From Lewinellaceae bacterium (GTDB taxonomy: Bacteria; Bacteroidota; Bacteroidia; Chitinophagales; Saprospiraceae), in assembly GCA_020636105.1 (NCBI GenBank), contig JACJYL010000001.1, positions 248,001 through 312,000 of the forward strand: a DNA stretch of 64,000 bases. The letters run 5' to 3'. The translations under genes and the position numbers were made by a program. Each line of letters opens with the position of its first letter. Positions within the stretch are counted from its first letter, which is position 1. The notes below the pieces were generated by a model. It ran no database searches and was not told the DNA's origin. It was given only the letters and a program-made list of their open reading frames with translations. Below are positions 36,903 through 44,795 of this stretch, one piece after another.

Positions 36903-38480
36903 ATGATGAATTTAAATATAAAAGACACTTTTAATAAAGAGCTTCCTGCCGATCCTAACCTAAGCAATTCCAGGCGACAGGTTTTTGAGGCTTGTTATTC
37001 TTATGTAACACCTAGAATTCCTTCCCAACCGGTATTGGTGCACGCAGCGGACGATATGGTCGAAGCCATCGGATTGAGCAAGGGAGCGGAAAAAACCCTG
37101 GATTTTTTGCAGGTATTTTCCGGGGCCAAAGTTCTTGAAGGAACGGAGCCTTATGCCATGTGTTACGGCGGGCATCAGTTTGGCAATTGGGCCGGCCAGT
37201 TGGGCGATGGCAGAGCCATTAACCTGGCAGAAGTCGTCCATGAAAACAAACGTTGGGCTTTGCAATTGAAAGGAGCGGGCGAAACGCCTTATTCCCGCAC
37301 TGCAGATGGGCTGGCCGTTTTGCGTTCCTCCATCCGCGAACATTTGTGCAGTGAGGCCATGTTCCATTTGGGCGTGCCCACCACCCGGTCGTTGTCGTTG
37401 ATATTGACGGGAGACCAGGTGATGCGGGATATGTTGTACGATGGCAATCCTGCTTACGAAAAAGGGGCTGTGGTTTGTCGGGTAGCGCCTTCGTTTATCA
37501 GGTTTGGCAATTTTCAAATATTTTCAGCGCGGAAGGATTTGGCCACCCTGCGGCAATTGGCAGATTATACTATCCGTCATTTTTTTCCAAAGATTGAAGC
37601 GGGAACGAAAAACGGGTATATCCAATTTTTCCGGGAGGTTGCCCAACGGACTTTGGATATGGTTATTGAATGGCAACGCATAGGATTCGTTCATGGGGTC
37701 ATGAACACAGACAATTTTTCTATATTGGGTTTGACCATTGATTATGGTCCGTATGGGTGGCTGGAAGGTTATGATCCCAACTGGACTCCAAACACCACCG
37801 ACAAAGATCAGCGCCGTTACCGTTTTGGCAATCAGCCGGGGATCGCCTTTTGGAACCTGGTTCAATTGGGTAATGCACTTTATCCGTTGGTGGAAGAGGC
37901 TGAGCCTTTTGAGGAAATACTGGAGCAATTTAAATCTGATTTCGCAGTGAAGTACCCGGCGATGATGCGCAGTAAACTGGGCTTGCAAAGTGAAAAAGAA
38001 GGAGATCATGAATTGATAGCAGCATTGGAAAAGCAACTGCAGGCCACCGAAACGGATATGACTATTTTTTTCAGGCTTCTTTCCAAAGTGAAAAAAGGAC
38101 AGGAGGTTGGTCATCCTTCTGATTTTTTAACGCTTGTTAAAGATGCTTTTTACACGCCGGAGGAATTGAAGGATGAGGTGGAAAAATCGTGGGGAGAATG
38201 GTTTGAAAAATATGTAGCAAGATTGGGGCTTGAAGTTGACTCCGATGAAGCACGTGAAATAAAAATGAATGAGGTGAACCCCAAATATGTGTTGCGAAAT
38301 TATATGGCTCAACTGGCCATAGACAAAGCAGATGAGGGAGATTTTTCCTTAATCGACGAACTCTACGAATTGCTAAAAAACCCTTACAGCGAACAGTCTG
38401 AAAATCAAAAATGGTTTACCAAACGCCCGGAATGGGCCAGGGAAAAAGTGGGGTGTTCGATGTTGTCTTGCAGTTCTTAA
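36903..38480 (+). CDS. selO: Protein adenylyltransferase SelO (YdiU family)
   Basis: This 525-residue protein is SelO, a pseudokinase-fold enzyme that transfers AMP from ATP to Ser, Thr or Tyr of target proteins, linked to redox stress in E. coli. It has the family motifs Y-G-G-H-Q-F-G-N-W-A-G-Q-L-G-D-G-R-A near 87-104, L-K-G-A-G-E-T-P-Y-S-R near 122-132 and H-G-V-M-N-T-D-N-F near 263-271. The last motif includes the metal-binding Asn and Asp. The protein ends L-S-C-S-S, with a Cys third from the end, the place where eukaryotic SelO carries selenocysteine. It is slightly longer than E. coli SelO. It stands alone, convergent with the regulator gene 16 bases away. Confidence 0.95.
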   Translation: MMNLNIKDTFNKELPADPNLSNSRRQVFEACYSYVTPRIPSQPVLVHAADDMVEAIGLSKGAEKTLDFLQVFSGAKVLEGTEPYAMCYGGHQFGNWAGQLGDGRAINLAEVVHENKRWALQLKGAGETPYSRTADGLAVLRSSIREHLCSEAMFHLGVPTTRSLSLILTGDQVMRDMLYDGNPAYEKGAVVCRVAPSFIRFGNFQIFSARKDLATLRQLADYTIRHFFPKIEAGTKNGYIQFFREVAQRTLDMVIEWQRIGFVHGVMNTDNFSILGLTIDYGPYGWLEGYDPNWTPNTTDKDQRRYRFGNQPGIAFWNLVQLGNALYPLVEEAEPFEEILEQFKSDFAVKYPAMMRSKLGLQSEKEGDHELIAALEKQLQATETDMTIFFRLLSKVKKGQEVGHPSDFLTLVKDAFYTPEELKDEVEKSWGEWFEKYVARLGLEVDSDEAREIKMNEVNPKYVLRNYMAQLAIDKADEGDFSLIDELYELLKNPYSEQSENQKWFTKRPEWAREKVGCSMLSCSS

Positions 38481-38496
38481 AATACAGGGTGAAAAA

Positions 38497-41370
38497 TTAA
38501 TATTCTAAAATAAACTTGGACAAGTTCTGGCCTTGATTCAGGGCTAATTTTTTGCGTAATCGGTAGCGGGCAATTTCTACCCCACGCAGGGAGATGCCCA
38601 TTAGGTTGGCAATTTCCTTGGTATTTAAATTGAGTCGCAAAAGCGCGCAGAGTTTTTGTTCATTGGGCGTAAGTTCCACGAATTCATCCCTCAATCGGAT
38701 CAGGAAATCTCCATGAACCTGATCAAAATGGTATTCAAACTGTTCCCAATCTTCCTGTAGCCGCAGTGTGGTATCTATTTCTTTAACTATTTGCAGCAGG
38801 GATTGCTGTGTGTCTTTATTTTTCCCTTTTCGGTTTACCACCTTCAGTTTTTCTTTAATAGCTTCAATAAACTCATTTTTTACCACCAGATTCATGGTTG
38901 AAGCTGCCAATAGGTTGTTAAGATGCCGCAATTCGCTTTTCATTTTATCGTCTTCGAGTTGCAGCAGTTCTTGTTCTTTTTGTTGCTCTACTTCGATGAG
39001 TTTTTTCTGTTTTTCTTCGAGCTCATGTTGCTTTGCTTCTTCAATTTTTGTGGCTTTCCTTTTATAGCGGCGATTTTGGTGCAGATAGACAAGGGAAAGG
39101 ACTGAAATCCCAAGAATTAAATAAATAAGTTTAGCTAATAAACTTCTGTAAAAAGGCGGTTTTACAGTCAGATACATGGGCTGGCTGGTTATTATTTCGC
39201 CCAGGTAGTTTCGGGTTTGCACCATGAACTCATATTGACCTTCTTTAAGATTGGTGTACTCTTTAATGGTAGCATTAGTCCATTCTCCATAATCTTCATC
39301 AAAGCCTTTTAAAATATATCGGAATTGCTGATTATTGACCGTATTGAACTGAAATGATTCCACCTCAAATTGCAAAACCTTTGCTCTGTGTGAAACGGTC
39401 AATTGTTCCAGGTTCTCCGGCTTTTTTTCAAAAGGTTTTTGGGCATACAAAATACTATCTTCCGCCACACTAAGTACCTTGCTTACGACAAGTGGTTTTT
39501 CCACTGCTATCCGATCTTCTGATTCAGGCCTGTAATGAATAAATCCTTCCTTGGCATTGAACAATACTCCATCATCCGTATTCACCGAAACATTCAGGAG
39601 GTCATTGTTAAAAGAATAACGAAATTGAAACAAGGAGGAAGGCACAAATATATAGTTGCTGGGACTGATTTGTTTAAATAACCCCATAAGATTTTCAGTA
39701 AACACATGAATATTTTTTTGCTTGTCCTGCACCAGCAAAAAAACTTGTTGGTCTCCGATAACGTCAGCAATAAACGCGGACTTGATAATCCGATCGGTTG
39801 TTTTATCAAGCAGATACACGCCTGCTTTGGTAGCCAGGTATAGCTCATTGTCGATATGGCTCAATATAATTTGTTCATCAATAGGAGAGTCATAGGCATC
39901 TGACACCTTGTTTACTGTAGCTTCCGTTAATTTTTCGGTCAACTTCAATTGATACAAGCCTTTGTAAAACTGCCCCACCCAAAATCTTCCCAGATGGTCT
40001 TCTTCAAAAAAGCGGCTTGATTCGTTGAAACCGCTGATTTTCTGAATAGCTTCCAATTCCATGTTTTCATTTATCCTGAAAAGGAACAATCCAGAGTAAG
40101 TGCCGCCAATGGCAAATTCAGGGTTTGACCGCAATTGTTTTACCTGCCACAAACCATCTGTAATGGCTATACGTTTTGCTTTGCCATCGCTTAAAAGAAA
40201 CAAACCGGTGTGATGCCCGGCATAAAGCTTCCCGGTGATTTTTTGCATCCCATAAGCAGGTCCTTCCGTTCCTTCTAAAAAAATGCTTTGTGTAGTATTT
40301 TTTGGTAAAAAATAAATTCCATTAGAAGTAGTATAATAAGTGCCTTCCTCCACCTCAAAAGCTTCATAACCGCTTCCTTGCAAATTAATTTCCTGGTTCA
40401 AAAACCGCGTGGGGGAATTGATGTCCACCAGTGCAATCCCGTTTTGCATACCTACCCACAAGTTTCCGGAATAATCCTGAAAGGCGCGTAAGCAAGTATT
40501 GGTTAATAAGCCATCTTGTGTAGTGATGTTTTCTATAGTCTGTTTCTGTAAATCATACAAAAATAACCCTGCTGTTTGTGTAGAAATAGCTAACCTGGTA
40601 TCGGAGAGCTGTAACACATGATTCACATACTTCCCCTGCAAAACTTTGCTCAGGTCGTCATATTTTGCAGTAACGCCAAAAGAGGTGGAAAATTCAATCT
40701 TTCCTGAATTGTAAAAAAATAAATATCCTTCATCTTGAGGAATTACACCAGCGATAATCTGATTTTTTTTGTTTTGGGGATAATCAGGAAGAAGCTCACG
40801 ATCTCTTACTTCAAGAAGATTTCCTCTCGGATTTTGAGTAAACAGTTTTCCATTGGCTTGAAACGACCTGCCCAGCCCATCCTTATGTTCTATAACAGCA
40901 ATTGATTGGCCATCATACACATAAATACCCTGGAAAGTGCAGAAATAAACTTTTGAATCAAACAGAAAGACGTCCCATACTTCATCAAAATCTCTTGAAG
41001 ATTCCGGAATTTCTTCCGTTAGGGATACATAATTCCAGGCATCATTAAAATAGCCAAAGGCTCCTTGTGCGCCAACGTATAACCGGTTGGTATTTTCGTC
41101 AAATGCCAGGGATCTTACTTTCTTGCCTGTTTTGAAAGCATGTACTTCCCAATGGTTACCATTGTAGGAGAGCACGCCTAAATTGTTGGCTACAAAAAGA
41201 GTCATATCTCTGTTTTGAGCAAAATCAATATTTTGAATTCCGGCTTTATAATCCGCTGGGGTGAAATTTTGAATGGGGTATTTTCCCAAAAAGGCTTGGG
41301 CCGGTTGACTTGTCAAAAAAAGAAAAATCAAGCAAAAAATGTACTTTGTGATGTGTTTTAAATAATGCAT
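38497..41370 (-). CDS. Membrane-spanning sensor-regulator with beta-propellers, Y_Y_Y domain and LuxR-type HTH
   Basis: This 957-residue protein resembles hybrid two-component sensors of Bacteroidota polysaccharide loci but has no histidine kinase. In order: a signal peptide ending near A-Q-A, two-propeller-like repeats (about 30-630; for example N-L-W-V-G-M-Q-N-G-I-A near 305), a Y_Y_Y domain near 690-750 (F-R-Y-I-L-K-G-F-D near 690), and a membrane helix near 760-780. A coiled coil and a C-terminal helix-turn-helix (L-T-P-N-E-Q-K-L, then N-T-K-E-I-A-N-L-M-G-I-S) follow. The start is the ATG at 41368-41370; a TTG seven codons earlier is less likely. It is divergent to the beta-1,3-glucan locus and most likely senses its oligosaccharides and activates that locus. 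Confidence 0.85.
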   Translation of the reverse strand: MHYLKHITKYIFCLIFLFLTSQPAQAFLGKYPIQNFTPADYKAGIQNIDFAQNRDMTLFVANNLGVLSYNGNHWEVHAFKTGKKVRSLAFDENTNRLYVGAQGAFGYFNDAWNYVSLTEEIPESSRDFDEVWDVFLFDSKVYFCTFQGIYVYDGQSIAVIEHKDGLGRSFQANGKLFTQNPRGNLLEVRDRELLPDYPQNKKNQIIAGVIPQDEGYLFFYNSGKIEFSTSFGVTAKYDDLSKVLQGKYVNHVLQLSDTRLAISTQTAGLFLYDLQKQTIENITTQDGLLTNTCLRAFQDYSGNLWVGMQNGIALVDINSPTRFLNQEINLQGSGYEAFEVEEGTYYTTSNGIYFLPKNTTQSIFLEGTEGPAYGMQKITGKLYAGHHTGLFLLSDGKAKRIAITDGLWQVKQLRSNPEFAIGGTYSGLFLFRINENMELEAIQKISGFNESSRFFEEDHLGRFWVGQFYKGLYQLKLTEKLTEATVNKVSDAYDSPIDEQIILSHIDNELYLATKAGVYLLDKTTDRIIKSAFIADVIGDQQVFLLVQDKQKNIHVFTENLMGLFKQISPSNYIFVPSSLFQFRYSFNNDLLNVSVNTDDGVLFNAKEGFIHYRPESEDRIAVEKPLVVSKVLSVAEDSILYAQKPFEKKPENLEQLTVSHRAKVLQFEVESFQFNTVNNQQFRYILKGFDEDYGEWTNATIKEYTNLKEGQYEFMVQTRNYLGEIITSQPMYLTVKPPFYRSLLAKLIYLILGISVLSLVYLHQNRRYKRKATKIEEAKQHELEEKQKKLIEVEQQKEQELLQLEDDKMKSELRHLNNLLAASTMNLVVKNEFIEAIKEKLKVVNRKGKNKDTQQSLLQIVKEIDTTLRLQEDWEQFEYHFDQVHGDFLIRLRDEFVELTPNEQKLCALLRLNLNTKEIANLMGISLRGVEIARYRLRKKLALNQGQNLSKFILEY

Positions 41371-41408
41371 GAGTAAGTTTGTGAAAAACAAATATACTTA
41401 ATTATCAA

Positions 41409-41437
41409 TTGTTTAGGTTTAATTATAAATATTTTTG
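41409..41437 (+). promoter_or_regulatory. Putative promoter of the beta-1,3-glucan locus
   Basis: TTG (41409-41411), an 18-base AT-rich spacer and TATTTTTG (41430-41437) match the Bacteroidota -33/-7 pattern. It points at the gene starting at 41637, leaving a leader of about 195 bases. On the other strand TATATTTG (41396-41389) stands 19 bases before the regulator's ATG but has no well-spaced TTG. Confidence 0.45.
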
Positions 41438-41636
41438 TAGTAGTTATTTATTTAATTGATGAAATAATTGATGAGGTGATTTTTTAAATCTTTAATTTAA
41501 ATTAAACCTAATTTTACGTAAATCAATGAAGTTTTTTAAAAAATCAAAACTATGGGAAATCCATAATTTATGGAATATTAATTGGTTTCCTTAGTCGATA
41601 GAAAAAGACAGAAAATATTAATTTAAACCAAATTCA

Positions 41637-44600
41637 ATGATAAAAATGAAAAACATCATTCAAACACTGATTCTTTTCTTTTTTTCCACTTCTTTATTTG
41701 CCCAGCCTGATCAAGTATCTGTTGTTAATAACAATGAAGGGCTAAAACTGACAGTCAATGGAAATGATTTTATGATCAATGGGATGAATTGGGATTATTT
41801 CCCGATTGGCACCAATTTCTCTTATAGTTTATGGAATCAACCAGATGATATTATCAGGTCAGCGCTTGATACCGAAATGTCTTTGCTAAAAAACATGGGC
41901 GTAAATTCCGTTCGAATGTATACCGGAGTGCCTGCAAAGTGGATTAAGTATATCTACGAAAAATTTGGCATCCATACCATGCTCAATCATGCCTTTGGTC
42001 GTTATGGACTAACATTGGGAGGTACCTATGTGGTGAATACGGAATATTCCGACCCCCGTGTCCGCGAATTGCTCCTTGCAGAGGTAACGGAAATGGTACA
42101 AGAATACCGGGGTACTCCGGGCTTACTCATGTACTTGCTTGGAAATGAAAATAACTACGGTCTTTTCTGGGAGGGGGCTGAAACAGAAGACATTCCAATG
42201 GAGGATAGAAAATCCACCATGCGTGCCTATCCTTTGTATAAGTTGTTTAATGAAGCGGCAGTGGCGATGAAAGCGCTTGATACCTCGCATCCTGTTGCGA
42301 TGTGTAATGGTGATTTACTTTTCCTGGATATTATTGCCGAAGAATGTAAAGATGTAGATATTTTTGGTACCAATGTGTACCGTGGCGTTTCCTTTGGAGA
42401 TGCCTTCCAAAGAGTCAAAGATGAACTGAATAAACCAATCATGTATACAGAGTTTGGTGCCGATGCGTTTAATACCATTGAAAATGCAGAAGACCAGCAG
42501 TCGCAGGCTTATTATATGGTAAATAACTGGAAGGAGATCTATGAGAATGCTGCCGGTTTGGGAAAAGTAGGAAATTCTATTGGGGGGTTCACCTTCCAGT
42601 TTAGCGATGGCTGGTGGAAATTTGGCCAAACCAAAAATCTGGAAGTGCATGACAACAATGCTTCATGGGGTAACGGGGGATATCAAAGTGACTTTATTGA
42701 AGGAGAAAATAACATGAACGAGGAATGGTTTGGTATATGTGCAAAGGGACCAACAAGTGTTCGTGGGTTATATCAACTTTATCCTCGGGCGGCTTATTAT
42801 GCTTTAAAGGAAGCTCACCAAATAGATCCATACGCAAATGGCGTTAAGCTTGAAACCATTGATAATCATTTTTCAAATATCCATTTGATGGAGGCTGTGC
42901 TCAAAGCCAGAGGAGATAAGGCTGCACTGGAAAGTGAACAAACCAAAAAAGTTCGTGTCAGCGGTTTGAGGGTTGATTTGTCTACCTTTAATACAGGTGG
43001 AGATCTGATTTCAACGCCCAAAGAGGCAGATCCTGATCAACTTAAATACCCCAATAGACTCGGTTTTGATCATATGCAGTCCTTTTACGTGGGAGTCGAA
43101 GCAAAACCTACCGAAAGTGTTCGGGCGAATGTCGTATTTAACGTTCTTGGAAATGTTGCTGAAAATCCGATTGATGAAATCTTTTACGAAAACCGCGGTC
43201 GTTCCCGTTTCGTCGATACTCAAAACGGAAGTCTGCAATTGCCATCAGTAGATCGCCTGAACATCTACAGAGCCGATTTTACCTGGAACAGCAAGATGTT
43301 CGACCTGACCGGATTTTACCGTACCGGCCATTATCATTGGGGTTATGAGGGTGATTTTTTTGGATTATATCCGGAAGCGAATTATGGTCCTAATATTGAT
43401 ATTTACAATGGCAATGCACCCTTTGGCTTTGAAATTGAAGGTAAAAAATCGCTGCATGGACTGAAGGTGGCTTTTGGCCCTGAATTGTGGTGGGGAGCCA
43501 ACCCGGCAGTTTTGGTCAAGTACAGCCGAAAAGTAGCTTCTTTTGATCTTACGGGAATCTACCACGAAGACATTGCTGAGCAGGCACCGGCGGTAAGTTC
43601 TTTTGCCGTTCCAATGCCCCTTACACGACGGGTCACCCTTCATGCCCAAAGAAAATTCGGGCCTATTGGATTTGAAATCGGAGGTATTTGGGGTGGTCAG
43701 CCGCTGGTGAACAGATCATTCCAGATTGTAGATGAAGAAAAAGAAGAGGTTTACCAGGATAATATTACCTTAAAGGATACCTGGGGTGGAAAAATGAAAC
43801 TCACCTACATGGGCGGTCCGGTCAAGTGGTATGCCCAGGGTGCAGCGATGGGATTGGTGGCCAACGGAGGCGCTGATTATACCAAAACGTTCACAGGCTG
43901 GAGACTTAAAGATAGCGGAAGTGGCAATCAATTTAATGTTTTAACCGGTTTGAGTTACATCATTGGTGATTTTGAAATAGCTCCTAATTTCTTGTGGCAA
44001 AAGCCCGTTGTGGGTCCAATCTCCGGAGATGTAAGTGCTCCCGGAAGACCAAGAAACATTCTCGATGATCCATTTGCGGTCAGAAGCAACAGGGAAACGA
44101 TTGCCGGAGAAATCCTGTTTACCTATGACCCTACGCCGGGAACATGGATGTATGAATGGGATAATGATACAGCGGAAGATGCTGGTTTTGCTATCAGTGC
44201 CGGATTCGTTTACCGCCACCTGCCTACCATACAAGATGCCGCTATTGGTATTTTTGCAGACGGCCGGTCGCTTTTTGCTTTTCCCGGATCTGCTCCCGCA
44301 GAAGACCTTTGGGAAGCCTATGCACGTATTGTATCCAAGGTAAGTCCTGATTTTGGGTTTATTGCCAACCTCTATGGAGGTAATGCACAAGCCAATGGCA
44401 GCGACTCCAGATTAATTCAAAGAGTTGGAGGTGATCTGCGAATGGTCTATAAAAAAGTTAAATTGACTTCCATGGTTAAAGTAGATGACTGGGGACCATT
44501 CGATTATCATCGTGATTTCAACCTTACTTACCCGCTACAATTAATGGCAGACTTGTCCACTTCAGTGGGAAAACCAGGGTGGTTAAACCTTCCAAGTACC

Positions 44601-44774
44601 CGAATGGGGATTCGCTATACCTGGCGATCCCTGGATCAATACTCTCCGCGCTACTGCCCGGCGTACACCTTTGATGCAGCCGGTAATTACGTTTGTGACC
44701 CTACGGCTGTAGGATTCGGTAACGGCAATGAATGGGAGTTCAGAACTTATTTTCAAATTAACATTGGTATGTAA
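41637..44774 (+). CDS. Clan GH-A glycosidase fused to a probable outer-membrane beta-barrel
   Basis: This 1,045-residue secreted protein has a signal peptide ending near A-Q (23). Residues about 30-420 form a TIM-barrel glycosidase of clan GH-A, close to GH2/GH5-type barrels. The acid/base Glu171 lies in L-L-G-N-E-N-N and the nucleophile Glu272 in M-Y-T-E-F-G-A-D. From about 470 to the end the sequence turns to alternating, aromatic-rich strands with short Gly/Asn turns (for example F-D-L-T-G-F-Y-R-T-G and F-E-I-A-P-N-F-L-W) and closes F-R-T-Y-F-Q-I-N-I-G-M. This resembles an outer-membrane beta-barrel. It is the first gene of a locus lacking SusC/SusD, so it may both cut glucan and form a pore. 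The exact GH family is not assigned. Confidence 0.7.
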   Translation: MIKMKNIIQTLILFFFSTSLFAQPDQVSVVNNNEGLKLTVNGNDFMINGMNWDYFPIGTNFSYSLWNQPDDIIRSALDTEMSLLKNMGVNSVRMYTGVPAKWIKYIYEKFGIHTMLNHAFGRYGLTLGGTYVVNTEYSDPRVRELLLAEVTEMVQEYRGTPGLLMYLLGNENNYGLFWEGAETEDIPMEDRKSTMRAYPLYKLFNEAAVAMKALDTSHPVAMCNGDLLFLDIIAEECKDVDIFGTNVYRGVSFGDAFQRVKDELNKPIMYTEFGADAFNTIENAEDQQSQAYYMVNNWKEIYENAAGLGKVGNSIGGFTFQFSDGWWKFGQTKNLEVHDNNASWGNGGYQSDFIEGENNMNEEWFGICAKGPTSVRGLYQLYPRAAYYALKEAHQIDPYANGVKLETIDNHFSNIHLMEAVLKARGDKAALESEQTKKVRVSGLRVDLSTFNTGGDLISTPKEADPDQLKYPNRLGFDHMQSFYVGVEAKPTESVRANVVFNVLGNVAENPIDEIFYENRGRSRFVDTQNGSLQLPSVDRLNIYRADFTWNSKMFDLTGFYRTGHYHWGYEGDFFGLYPEANYGPNIDIYNGNAPFGFEIEGKKSLHGLKVAFGPELWWGANPAVLVKYSRKVASFDLTGIYHEDIAEQAPAVSSFAVPMPLTRRVTLHAQRKFGPIGFEIGGIWGGQPLVNRSFQIVDEEKEEVYQDNITLKDTWGGKMKLTYMGGPVKWYAQGAAMGLVANGGADYTKTFTGWRLKDSGSGNQFNVLTGLSYIIGDFEIAPNFLWQKPVVGPISGDVSAPGRPRNILDDPFAVRSNRETIAGEILFTYDPTPGTWMYEWDNDTAEDAGFAISAGFVYRHLPTIQDAAIGIFADGRSLFAFPGSAPAEDLWEAYARIVSKVSPDFGFIANLYGGNAQANGSDSRLIQRVGGDLRMVYKKVKLTSMVKVDDWGPFDYHRDFNLTYPLQLMADLSTSVGKPGWLNLPSTRMGIRYTWRSLDQYSPRYCPAYTFDAAGNYVCDPTAVGFGNGNEWEFRTYFQINIGM

Positions 44775-44795
44775 TCCATAAAAAAGTTTAAAAAG

